NCBI GenBank assembly: GCA_020056715.1
Contig: JAGVHG010000031.1
Coordinates: forward strand, 1-41,200
Source: Phycisphaerae bacterium
Lineage (GTDB): Bacteria > Planctomycetota > Phycisphaerae > UBA1845
Length of the DNA stretch: 41,200 bases
Direction of reading: 5' to 3'
Shown: in pieces, positions 25,199 through 33,349 of the stretch
Position numbering within the stretch: position 1 is the stretch's first letter
Layout of the letters: each line of letters opens with the position of its first letter
Made by a program: the position numbers and the translations under genes
The notes under the pieces: model-generated
Database searches by the model: none
Told to the model about the DNA's origin: nothing
Seen by the model: only the letters and a program-made list of their open reading frames with translations

Positions 25199-26464
25199 TT
25201 ACCCGGCTTTGGAGCGTTCGACGCCAAGCAAGCGAAGGCGCAAGAGATTGAAGGCTGTCTTGCAACTTCGGTCCCGAATTTCGTCGCGGGTTAAATGATC
25301 GCCGCAGAGTACGCGGAGGGTTTCGACCCCGGCTGAGTGCGCCAAGCCGATGTAGACCAGTCCTACGGGTTTTTCGGGCGGGCTTCCGCCGCTGGGCCCG
25401 GCGATGCCGGTAATCGACAGAGTATAATCGGATCCGGCGGCTAGGCGACAGCCGATCGCCATCGCTTCTGCGGCCGGTTCGCTCACAGCGCCATGTCGTG
25501 ATATCAGGTTCGCGGGCACGCCCAAAAGCTCGACCTTCGCGGCGTCGGCGTAGGTAACGTAACCGCGTAGGAAGTAGGCGCTACTGCCGGAGATGTCCGT
25601 CAAACGCTTGGCCAACAAACCGCCGGTGCAAGATTCCGCGGTTGCGATGGTCTTGTGTTTTTCAATCAGCAGGCGAGCTACGACGGCTTCGAGCGTGTCA
25701 TCGCCCTCGCCGAAGACGACCGTACCCAGTCGCCTGCGGATCTCGTTGATGTCGGCTTGCAAAAGCTCGCGAGCTTCCTCCGGAGATGCGCCCTCGGCGA
25801 GCGCGCGGACGCTCAAAATGGCTTGGGAGGCCGTCGTTCCGATTGAGGGGTTTCGTCCCCGCTGCATAAAGTCGGAAAGAATTTCGCCGAGTTTGGCCTC
25901 GCTGATTCCGAAGCAGAGCAGTCGGGCCGATGCGATCGTCGCGCCACCGGCTGCGGCGTGCAATTCCGGGAGAACCGTCGCATGGAACATGACCTGCATC
26001 TCTGCCGGGATTCCTGGGAAGGCGTAGAGGCTTCGATCGCCCTGGATCAGCCGAATGCCGGGGGCGGTACCGCGGGGATTGGGGATGACCTCACACCCTC
26101 GCGGGATCATCGCCTGACGACGGTTGGATTCCGGCATGGAGCGTTGCCAACGCTCGAAAAGGGCGCGGATTTGCGTCAAGGCCCCTGCGTTTTCCACCAG
26201 CGGTACACCCAGGGCCGCGGCGATCGCCTCTCGGGTAATGTCGTCCAGCGTGGGACCAAGCCCGCCGGTGATGATGACCAAGTTCGCCGCTTCGAATGCT
26301 CGCCGGATCACGGGGACCAGTTGGGCCACCTCATCACCCACGGTTACGTGCTCGACGACGTGAACACCCACGGGTGTGAGTTGCGATGATAGCCAGGCCG
26401 AATTCGTGTCCACGCATTGGCCGGTGGTCAGCTCGGTGCCGCAACTGATGATGACGGCGTCCAT
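25199..26464 (-). CDS. cinA: CinA family protein (competence/damage-inducible, NMN amidase domain)
   Basis: 421 aa from the ATG at 26464 (opening MDAVIISCGTELTTGQ). The frame is open upstream, but that region lacks family sequence and overlaps the divergent intergenic gap. N-terminal MoCF-like domain: VIITGGLGPTLDDITREAIA and YAFPGIPAEMQ. C-terminal PncC-like nicotinamide-nucleotide amidase domain: ATAESCTGGLLAKRLTDISGSS, YVTYADAAKVELLGV and SITGIAGPSGG. It probably acts in pyridine nucleotide salvage or ADP-ribose turnover. Full family length. Leftward, transcribed toward nuoI. Confidence 0.93.
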   Translation of the reverse strand: MDAVIISCGTELTTGQCVDTNSAWLSSQLTPVGVHVVEHVTVGDEVAQLVPVIRRAFEAANLVIITGGLGPTLDDITREAIAAALGVPLVENAGALTQIRALFERWQRSMPESNRRQAMIPRGCEVIPNPRGTAPGIRLIQGDRSLYAFPGIPAEMQVMFHATVLPELHAAAGGATIASARLLCFGISEAKLGEILSDFMQRGRNPSIGTTASQAILSVRALAEGASPEEARELLQADINEIRRRLGTVVFGEGDDTLEAVVARLLIEKHKTIATAESCTGGLLAKRLTDISGSSAYFLRGYVTYADAAKVELLGVPANLISRHGAVSEPAAEAMAIGCRLAAGSDYTLSITGIAGPSGGSPPEKPVGLVYIGLAHSAGVETLRVLCGDHLTRDEIRDRSCKTAFNLLRLRLLGVERSKAG

Positions 26465-26577
26465 GGGTGGCAGACTATCACGCCACCCGATGAGCACAAC
26501 CAACTCGTGATAGCGAAGCGGCGGGGGTGCCGATATAGTCCCAGAGACGGACGGATGCTCCAAAACGCGGGACGACG

Positions 26578-27678
26578 ATGGTGCAACGTACCCAACGAAC
26601 ATTGCGAAAAAAGACGCAGCGTAAGCGGCATGTGCGGTTGTTGCTGACCTGCATCGGTCGGCGGGTGGAGCTGCTCCGCGCTTTCAAACGGGCGGGCGAG
26701 TCTCTGGGCATCCGGCTGGAGATTCACGGGGCCGACGCGACGCCGCTGTCGCCCGCGATACAGCTTGTCGATCATCCGCACATCGTGCCGGACATAGACA
26801 GCGGCAAGTACATCGACGCGCTCGCGGACATCGTACAACGCGAGAAGATTGATCTGCTGATTCCGCTGATCGACTCGGAATTGCCGGCCATTGCGTCCGC
26901 AGTTGAACGATTCTCGGCGTTGGGTTGCCGGGCGTTGATTTCCTCGGAGTCGGTTGTCCAGGTCTGTCGGGACAAGCTGCTGACCTACCGTAAGCTCACG
27001 GAGGCGGGAATCGACACGCCTACGACCTCGCTTTGGATAGCGGTGGTTGAGCAGAAGAGACATCGCTTTCCGTATTACCTCAAGCCGCGATCCGGCAGTG
27101 CGGCCAAGGGGAATTACGTGATTCGCACGCTTGACGAGCTGCAAGCCCTTGGGCCACTGGTCCAGGGTGCGATCGTGCAGGAGTTCGTCGAAGGTGCAGA
27201 GCACACCCTGGACATGTACGTCGATTTCGAGAGACGGGTGCGCTGCGTGGTCCCGCGAAAGCGGCTCGAGGTGCGGACGGGTGAAGTCAGCAAGGGGTTG
27301 ATCGTAAAGGATCCCGCCATCATGGCCGTCGGACACCGTGTTGCGGAGATGCTCGGCGAGTGCCGGGGGGTCATCACGATGCAATGTATCGTCACCCCTC
27401 AGGGGCGGATTCGGGTCATTGAAATCAATCCTCGCTTCGGCGGTGGAGCACCGCTATCCATCCATGCCGGGGCGGATTTTCCGAAGTGGATCCTTCAGGA
27501 ATTGTTGGGGCAGAGGCCGCGGATCAACCCTACCGGCTTCCGCGACGACGTGGCCATGCTCCGCTACGACGAGTCGGTGTTTGTGCAGAAAGCGTCGAGG
27601 GAGTTACAAGTTACGAATTACAAGTTACAAGACAAGCGTGTTGCCGAGCATCGAAGTAAACTTTTTCGTAACTCGTAA
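26578..27678 (+). CDS. ATP-grasp protein, carbamoyl-phosphate-synthase-like
   Basis: 366 aa. Pre-ATP-grasp segment: RLLLTCIGRRVELLRAF, HGADATPLSPAIQLVD and DLLIPLIDSELPAIA. ATP-grasp domain: DKLLTYRKLTEAGIDTP, YYLKPRSGSAAKGN with the ATP-binding Lys, QEFVEGAEHTLDMYVDF, and the metal-binding EINPRFGGGAPLS (about 282-294). Such proteins join a carboxylate to an amine or similar and are often paired with a HAD phosphatase in sugar, capsule or natural-product loci; the substrate is unknown. The last about 25 residues (from QVTNYKLQ) are encoded by a heptamer repeat and even the stop codon lies in it, so the natural end was probably near residue 340. The basic first 18 residues are also atypical. 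Confidence 0.85.
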   Translation: MVQRTQRTLRKKTQRKRHVRLLLTCIGRRVELLRAFKRAGESLGIRLEIHGADATPLSPAIQLVDHPHIVPDIDSGKYIDALADIVQREKIDLLIPLIDSELPAIASAVERFSALGCRALISSESVVQVCRDKLLTYRKLTEAGIDTPTTSLWIAVVEQKRHRFPYYLKPRSGSAAKGNYVIRTLDELQALGPLVQGAIVQEFVEGAEHTLDMYVDFERRVRCVVPRKRLEVRTGEVSKGLIVKDPAIMAVGHRVAEMLGECRGVITMQCIVTPQGRIRVIEINPRFGGGAPLSIHAGADFPKWILQELLGQRPRINPTGFRDDVAMLRYDESVFVQKASRELQVTNYKLQDKRVAEHRSKLFRNS

Positions 27679-27702
27679 CTGGTAACTCGTAACTCGTAAT
27701 TA
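27601..27702. repeat. Heptamer tandem with inverted arms at the ATP-grasp 3' end
   Basis: The right arm has five perfect-length units: GTAACTC, GTAACTG, GTAACTC, GTAACTC, GTAATTA (27668-27702). The left arm 27601-27631 is the imperfect reverse complement (GTTACAA, GTTACGA, ATTACAA, GTTACAA). A long hairpin is possible. The left arm and part of the right arm are coding. Confidence 0.85.
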
Positions 27703-27709
27703 GTTCGCC

Positions 27710-28402
27710 ATGTCTTCCATCGCCGCAGTCGTTTTCGATCTGGACGACACTTTGTACGCAGAGCGGGATTACGCGTACAGCGGTTTCGCAGCCGTCGCGG
27801 AGGCGTTCGCAGACCGACTTGGTGATCCGCGTGACGCAGCGGCGAGGATGCGACGGCTTTTCGATTCCGAGCATCGGCCCCGCGTCTTTAACGCCCTCCT
27901 CACCGAACTGGGGCTGATCGAAGAATTCAAGTTGGTTACGGCGATGATCGAAGTTTACCAAGCCCATCGGCCAACCATCCGATTGTATGACGACGCGGAG
28001 GAGTTATTGAAAAAACTGCGCCCGGAGTACCGCCTTGGGTTGCTGACGGACGGCCGGTCGTCGAAGCAAGGGCTGAAGATCGTCGCGTTGGGGCTTCGTG
28101 ACCGCTTCGATGCGATCCTCATTACGACTGAGCTTGGCCCGGGGTTCGCCAAGCCAAGTTTGCGGCCGTTCGAGTTTATCTCCACCTGCCTTCAGGTGGT
28201 GGGAAGCCGGTCGGTCTACGTCGCGGACAACCCTGCCAAAGACTTCGTAGCCCCCAACGCTTTGGGTTGGATGACGGTGCAAATCCGGCGTGCCGACGGC
28301 GTGTATTCCGACCAAAAACCTGTCCCCGGCGGCGAACCCTATCAGGTGATCGAAACCCTGGACCACCTACTCGACCTGTTGAGCAAACTGCGACCTCGTT
28401 GA
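27710..28402 (+). CDS. HAD-superfamily hydrolase
   Basis: 230 aa, probable phosphatase. HAD motif I is VFDLDDTLY (nucleophile D10, D12). Motif II is LLTDGRSSKQG (T113). Motif III Lys lies in GFAKPSLRPFEF (K148). Motif IV is YVADNPAKDF (D173, D178). The helical cap after motif I is of C1 type. It follows the ATP-grasp gene by 31 bases, and the two probably act on the same pathway, as in other ATP-grasp/HAD pairs. The substrate is unknown. No strong ribosome binding site; the start lies just after the heptamer array. Confidence 0.87.
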   Translation: MSSIAAVVFDLDDTLYAERDYAYSGFAAVAEAFADRLGDPRDAAARMRRLFDSEHRPRVFNALLTELGLIEEFKLVTAMIEVYQAHRPTIRLYDDAEELLKKLRPEYRLGLLTDGRSSKQGLKIVALGLRDRFDAILITTELGPGFAKPSLRPFEFISTCLQVVGSRSVYVADNPAKDFVAPNALGWMTVQIRRADGVYSDQKPVPGGEPYQVIETLDHLLDLLSKLRPR

Positions 28403-28480
28403 AAATGGCCAATCGGATAGCGGGATGGGAAAACCTGGCGGCCACTCCGTGGGTTGAAGTTCAGAGGTTGAACCACTAGA

Positions 28481-28568
28481 ATCCGTGCCGGGCATGCCTG
28501 ACTGCCTGGATCCCTGCGGGCTGGACCCGCGACTTGGATTCCGCACCCACGCGGCCCGATGGGGCCGC
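28481..28568. repeat. GC-rich hairpin region upstream of pilB
   Basis: An element bounded by GAATCC (28481-28486) and GGATTC contains GCGGGC-TGG-ACCCGC, and is followed by GCGGCCC (28551-28557) / GGGCCGC (28562-28568) with the loop GATG. It separates the HAD gene from the pilus operon and may stop or attenuate transcription. No T-run is seen. Confidence 0.45.
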
Positions 28569-28597
28569 CGACCGGAAAAGAACACCCGACGAGCCGT

Positions 28598-30316
28598 ATG
28601 GCAAAAGTACGTAAAAAGCTCGGTGAGACGCTGGTCGGCTGGGGCATTATCGACGCCAACGCCCTAGCCGATGCCTTAGCATTCGCCAAGGAGCACAACA
28701 AGCGTATCGGGGAAGCCCTGGTCGAGTTGGAGCTATGCACCGAGGACGACGTAATCAAGGCCCTGGCCACGCAGTTCGGCCTGGAATACATCGACCTGGA
28801 CAAGCACGCCGTTGACCGCGAGGTTCTTGGCCTGATCCCCGCGAAAATGATCGAGGACTACTCGGTCCTACCACTGGGTGAGGACGGCCCGCGTCTGAAG
28901 GTCATCATCACCGACCCGCTGGACTTGGAGACCCTGGACTTACTACGGTTCAAGCTGGGCCGTGAGATCGTTCCGACGCTGGCCCCGCTGAGCAAGGTGA
29001 AGCGGTTCATCGACAAGTTCGTGAACCCCCAGGGCGACGTACTCTCACAAACGATGGCGAGCATCGACCTCCAGGCCCCGGAAGAGGACGCCGAGATCGG
29101 GAGCAAGACGTTACAGGCGGAAGAGGGCGACGCCCCGATCGTCCGCCTAGTGAATCTGCTCATCACGGAAGCGGTCCACACACGAGCCAGCGACATCCAC
29201 GTTGAGCCGATGAAGGATCGTGTGCGGGTGAGATACCGTATCGACGGCGTCTGCCACATCCGAGACGACATCCCGAAGCACATGCAGGGCGCGGTCGGCA
29301 CGCGGTTAAAGATCATGTCGGGGATGGACATAGCGGAGAGACGCGTGCCGCAGGACGGTCGTATCAAAATGAAGATCGGCGGCGGCAGCATCGACTTTCG
29401 CGTGAGCGCCCTCCCCGCGTATCACGGGGAGAGCATGGTCCTTCGTATTTTGCGCCCCGATTCCGTGAAGGTGGGTATTCCCGCCCTCGGTTTCGCCGAG
29501 GACGACTATCAAAAGTTCCTGAAAATCATCCACCGTCCCAACGGCATCTTTCTGGTGACCGGTCCGACGGGTAGCGGAAAAACGACGACGCTCTATGCGG
29601 CGCTGCAAGAACTCAACCGCCCGGACAAGAAGATCATCACGGCAGAGGACCCGGTGGAGTACAACTTCACGGGCATGAACCAATGTCAGGTGAAGGACGA
29701 TATCGGCCTAACCTTCGCCAAGATCCTCCGGGCCATGCTGCGACAGGCCCCGAACATCATCCTGGTCGGCGAGATCCGTGACCGCGAGGTGGGCGACGTA
29801 GCCATCCAAGCCGCGCTCACCGGCCACTTGGTGTTCAGCACTCTCCACACCAACGACGCCCCCTCGGCGATCACCCGGTTGATCGACATGGGGATCAAGC
29901 CGTTCCTGGTAGCTAGCTCCATTCAAGCGATCATGGGCCAACGGCTGATCCGCGTAATCTGCACGGAGTGTAAGGTGGAGGATCCCAACCCTAATCCGCG
30001 TACGCTTAAGCTCCTCGGGTTCACCGAAGCGGAGCTGGCCGGGAAGACGATCTGGAAAGGTGCGGGCTGCAAGCGCTGCGGCGGAACGGGATATCGCGGC
30101 CGGGTAGGCGCATTTGAAATGATGACCATGAATTCCCAAATCCGCGACCTGGCGTTTAACCGGTCGACGACGACTCAGCTTCGTGCTGCAGCCAGGGCGA
30201 GTGGCATGCGCTCGATTCTGGAGGACGGCAAATTAAAGATACTACGAGGTGTGACCACCCCGGAGGATCTGCTTCGGGTAACGCAGGCAGAGGGCGTCAT
30301 GGCGGAGACGGCGTAG
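28598..30316 (+). CDS. pilB: Type IV pilus / type II secretion extension ATPase (PilB/GspE), copy 1
   Basis: 572 aa from the ATG at 28598. The N-terminal about 150 residues form an MshEN-type domain (LGETLVGWGIIDANALADAL, then RIGEALVELELCTEDDVIKAL), a family domain known to bind c-di-GMP. The ATPase core has DIHVEPMKDRVRVRYRIDG, Walker A GPTGSGKT at about 322-329, the Asp box, Walker B ILVGEIRD near 388 and the His box. The Zn-binding tetracysteine is C455-x2-C458 and C491-x2-C494. It powers pilus or pseudopilus assembly at the inner membrane. First gene of the pil operon; 21 bases before pilT. Confidence 0.94.
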   Translation: MAKVRKKLGETLVGWGIIDANALADALAFAKEHNKRIGEALVELELCTEDDVIKALATQFGLEYIDLDKHAVDREVLGLIPAKMIEDYSVLPLGEDGPRLKVIITDPLDLETLDLLRFKLGREIVPTLAPLSKVKRFIDKFVNPQGDVLSQTMASIDLQAPEEDAEIGSKTLQAEEGDAPIVRLVNLLITEAVHTRASDIHVEPMKDRVRVRYRIDGVCHIRDDIPKHMQGAVGTRLKIMSGMDIAERRVPQDGRIKMKIGGGSIDFRVSALPAYHGESMVLRILRPDSVKVGIPALGFAEDDYQKFLKIIHRPNGIFLVTGPTGSGKTTTLYAALQELNRPDKKIITAEDPVEYNFTGMNQCQVKDDIGLTFAKILRAMLRQAPNIILVGEIRDREVGDVAIQAALTGHLVFSTLHTNDAPSAITRLIDMGIKPFLVASSIQAIMGQRLIRVICTECKVEDPNPNPRTLKLLGFTEAELAGKTIWKGAGCKRCGGTGYRGRVGAFEMMTMNSQIRDLAFNRSTTTQLRAAARASGMRSILEDGKLKILRGVTTPEDLLRVTQAEGVMAETA

Positions 30317-30337
30317 CAGCGGGCGAGGACAAAAGCA

Positions 30338-31483
30338 ATGGCGACCATCCACATCGACCGTTTGTTGGAGACGGTCATCAAGCAGGGAGCTTCCGACCTG
30401 CACATTACCGTTGGGCGACCACCGGTCATCCGCTTGCACGGGCATTTGCGGTCGTTGGAGACTAAGGTCCTCACCCCCGAAGATACCACGGCGCTCATGA
30501 AGGCGATCACGCCGGAACGCAACCAGCAGGAGTTGCAGGAAGAGGGCGGGACCGACTTCGCGTTTGCGTTCGGGGACGCCGGGCGATTCCGTGTGTCCGT
30601 CTTCAAACAAAAGGGCAACATCGCGATCGTACTGCGTCTGATCCCGGCCAAGTTGCTGTCCTTTGAGGACATCGGGCTGCCGAACATCTGCCGGGCGTTG
30701 TGTCGGCGTCCCCGCGGGTTGTTTCTGGTTACCGGTCCGACCGGATCTGGGAAGACTACGACCCTGGCGACGATGCTCGATTACATCAACAAGAACCTCG
30801 ACCGTCACATCGTATGCATGGAGGACCCGATCGAGTATTACCACGGCCACAAGAAATCGTTGATTAACCAGCGCGAGATCGGGATTGACGTACCCAGCTT
30901 CGGAGAGGCGTTGCGCCGCGTGTTGCGTATGGACCCCGACGTGATCCTGGTGGGCGAGCTTCGCGACCTGGAGACCATTGGGGCCGCCATCCGCGCCGCC
31001 GAAACGGGACATTTGGTGTTCAGCACTCTGCACACCACGGGGTGCCAGGGCACGATCAACCGAATCGTCGACGCCTTCCCCCATGAGCAACAGGAGCAGA
31101 TTCGGATTCAGATGGCGAGCAACCTGATCGCGAGTTTGTCCCAGGCGCTGATTCCGCGGATCCCCAAGGGGATGGTGGCGGCGTATGAGTTTATGGTCAC
31201 CACGCCCGCCATTGCCAACTTGATCCGCGAGAACAAGACGTTTCGAATCGACTCCGCGATTCAGACGGGGAAGAAATACGGCATGCAGTTGCTCGACGAG
31301 CATCTTTGGAACTTGTACGAGGCCGGCACGATCAACGCCGAGGACTGCGTGGACCGTTCCCGCGGTCCCGGGGCCATGCAGGATAAGATCGACGCTCATC
31401 GTCGCGGCTTGGACCTCGGCGCGATGGAAAAGAAGCCCGGTGATGAGGGCGGTGAGCCCGACGCGCCCACATTCAGGAGTTGA
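30338..31483 (+). CDS. pilT: Twitching motility retraction ATPase PilT
   Basis: 381 aa. PilT signatures: QGASDLHITVGRPPVIRLHG, Walker A GPTGSGKTTTLATM (from residue 133), Walker B VILVGELRDLETI and the AIRAAETGHLVFSTLHT box. ILIPRIPKGMV-like and AYEFMVTTPAIANLIRE follow at the C-terminus. It depolymerises pili and drives retraction. Length is about 35 residues above the usual 345, owing to a C-terminal charged tail (EKKPGDEGGEPD). Its presence points to a retractable type IV pilus rather than a pure secretion system. It lies between two pilB-type genes. Confidence 0.94.
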   Translation: MATIHIDRLLETVIKQGASDLHITVGRPPVIRLHGHLRSLETKVLTPEDTTALMKAITPERNQQELQEEGGTDFAFAFGDAGRFRVSVFKQKGNIAIVLRLIPAKLLSFEDIGLPNICRALCRRPRGLFLVTGPTGSGKTTTLATMLDYINKNLDRHIVCMEDPIEYYHGHKKSLINQREIGIDVPSFGEALRRVLRMDPDVILVGELRDLETIGAAIRAAETGHLVFSTLHTTGCQGTINRIVDAFPHEQQEQIRIQMASNLIASLSQALIPRIPKGMVAAYEFMVTTPAIANLIRENKTFRIDSAIQTGKKYGMQLLDEHLWNLYEAGTINAEDCVDRSRGPGAMQDKIDAHRRGLDLGAMEKKPGDEGGEPDAPTFRS

Positions 31484-31493
31484 GAATCGCTTT

Positions 31494-33299
31494 ATGGCCG
31501 ACCGACCCACAACTCCCGTTACTGCTAAACCCTCGCCCGCCGCTGCGCCGAAGGCCAAGATGAAGATGCCGCCCATCGAGCAGCTTCGAGGGCGGCAGCT
31601 CGGGCGCATTCTCATCAAGGCGGGTAAACTCCGTCGGACTCAGGTCCACGAAGCCCTGGACATCCAAAAGCAGAAACGCGGCCCCCTGGGACAAATCCTC
31701 GTCGAGCTTGGCTACATCACCGAAGAGGAACTCAACATCGCCTTAGCCGCCCAAAGCGGAATCGGCACGGTCGATCTAGGCAAGATGGACATTCCCGCGG
31801 AAGTCATCGCCGTGATGTCCTCCCAGATGGTGAATACATACCGTGTGATGCCCTTTGAGCTGAAGCGGGAGCGGAATGAACTGTCGTTAGCCCTGGACAA
31901 CCCGGACAACTTCATGGCCACCGACGACCTGAAGACGCTGCTGGGTTTTAACATCAAGGCCTTTCTTTGCGCGCCGCTGGAGTTGCAGAACGCCATCGAC
32001 CGTTTCTATCCTGAAGGCGAACAGGAATCGATCGCCAACCTGATCGGCGAACTCGCCGAAGACGAGGACCTCGCCAAGTTCAGCAACCGCGGCGACAGTA
32101 TCGACCTCGCCGAAATCAAGGAGATGATGGAGAGCAATCCCGTCAAGAAACTCCTTAACCTGGTGCTGCTGCAAGCGATCAAAGACAAGGCGAGCGACAT
32201 TCACTTCGAGCCGTTCGAGGACGAGTTCAAGATGCGCTACCGCATCGACGGCGTGCTCTACGAGATGGTGCCGCCGCCACGGTATGTGGCTTTGGCGATC
32301 GCCTCGCGTATCAAGGTCATGGCCAACCTGGACATCGCCGAGCGGCGACTCCCCCAAGACGGACGTATTGAACTATCGCTCCGCGGCCTGCCCATTGACC
32401 TTCGCGTCGCCGTGCTTCCCACCATGTTCGGGGAGAGCGTCGTGCTCCGCGTTCTCGACCGGTCCAACGTACAACTCAACGTGGACAAGATCGGGATGCG
32501 GGACGACGAGTTGGCGACTTTCCGCCAACTCATGCGCAAGCCCAACGGGATCATCATCAACACCGGTCCGACCGGCTGCGGCAAAACGACCACTCTCTAC
32601 GCGGCGCTGTCGGAATTGAACGAGCCGGACGTAAAGATTCTCACGGCCGAGGACCCGGTGGAGTACGACATTGACGGGTTGATCCAGACCCAGGTCCGGC
32701 CGGACGTCGGGCTGACCTTCGCCCGTGCTCTCCGCAGTTTCTTGCGGCAGGACCCGGATATTATCCTGGTCGGCGAGATTCGCGACCTGGAGACGGCCCA
32801 GATCAGCGTCCAAGCGTCGTTGACGGGACACCTGGTCTTTACGACCCTGCACACGAACGATGCGCCGTCCGCCATCGCCCGATTGATGGATCTCGGGATG
32901 GAGCCGTTTTTGATTACGGCGACACTTGAGGCCATCGTGGCCCAACGGCTGGTGCGGCGGATTTGCAGCAATTGCAAGGCCGAATACCGCCCGACCGAAG
33001 AGCAACTGATGGAAATAGCCCTTCGACCGGAGGAGGTCGGCGATCGGGTGTTCTTTTACGGCAAGGGGTGCGACTACTGCAACAATACCGGCTACCGGGG
33101 ACGGATGGGGATTTACGAGTTGATGGTGATGGACGACCCGTTGCGTGAACTCATCATGCGGAAGGCTTCGACCACTGTCCTGCGAAGAGAGGCGATCAAA
33201 CGCGGCATGAGGACGCTGCGTGAGACCGGTCTGATGGCCATCTATGAAGGAATCACCACCCTCGACGAGGTGGTGAAGGAAACCATCATCGAGGAATAA
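31494..33299 (+). CDS. Type IV pilus / type II secretion extension ATPase (PilB/GspE), copy 2
   Basis: 601 aa from the ATG at 31494, with AGGAG about 14 bases upstream. A Pro/Ala/Lys-rich start is followed by an MshEN-type domain (QLGRILIKAGKLRRTQVHEAL, LGQILVELGYITEEELNIAL). The core has DIHFEPFEDEFKMRYRIDG, Walker A GPTGCGKT at 358-365 with Cys in place of the usual Ser, Walker B ILVGEIRD, and the His box. Zn ligands are C491-x2-C494 and C526-x2-C529. It is only partly similar to copy 1, so the two probably arose by old duplication and may drive different fibres (pilus and secretion pseudopilus). Confidence 0.92.
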   Translation: MADRPTTPVTAKPSPAAAPKAKMKMPPIEQLRGRQLGRILIKAGKLRRTQVHEALDIQKQKRGPLGQILVELGYITEEELNIALAAQSGIGTVDLGKMDIPAEVIAVMSSQMVNTYRVMPFELKRERNELSLALDNPDNFMATDDLKTLLGFNIKAFLCAPLELQNAIDRFYPEGEQESIANLIGELAEDEDLAKFSNRGDSIDLAEIKEMMESNPVKKLLNLVLLQAIKDKASDIHFEPFEDEFKMRYRIDGVLYEMVPPPRYVALAIASRIKVMANLDIAERRLPQDGRIELSLRGLPIDLRVAVLPTMFGESVVLRVLDRSNVQLNVDKIGMRDDELATFRQLMRKPNGIIINTGPTGCGKTTTLYAALSELNEPDVKILTAEDPVEYDIDGLIQTQVRPDVGLTFARALRSFLRQDPDIILVGEIRDLETAQISVQASLTGHLVFTTLHTNDAPSAIARLMDLGMEPFLITATLEAIVAQRLVRRICSNCKAEYRPTEEQLMEIALRPEEVGDRVFFYGKGCDYCNNTGYRGRMGIYELMVMDDPLRELIMRKASTTVLRREAIKRGMRTLRETGLMAIYEGITTLDEVVKETIIEE

Positions 33300-33301
33300 A
33301 C

Positions 33302-33333
33302 GCCGAAATGCGGAAACGCCGAAAAGCCGAAAT
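33302..33333. repeat. Octamer tandem between pilB copy 2 and pilC
   Basis: Four units of exactly 8 bases: GCCGAAAT, GCGGAAAC, GCCGAAAA, GCCGAAAT. It begins 3 bases after the stop codon and ends 16 bases before the pilC ATG. It is the reverse-complement sense of the TTTCGGCN array at 10750-10835. Confidence 0.75.
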
Positions 33334-33349
33334 GAGGTGACGGAGAACC

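Noticed and set aside
26428-27384. Leftward open frame of 318 codons opposite the ATP-grasp gene
   Set aside because: Antisense shadow with no family-like sequence; it also overlaps the cinA start.
30242-31618. Leftward open frame of 458 codons opposite pilT
   Set aside because: High GC opens the antisense frame; the product is Arg/His/Gln-rich and featureless, while pilT on the other strand is unambiguous.
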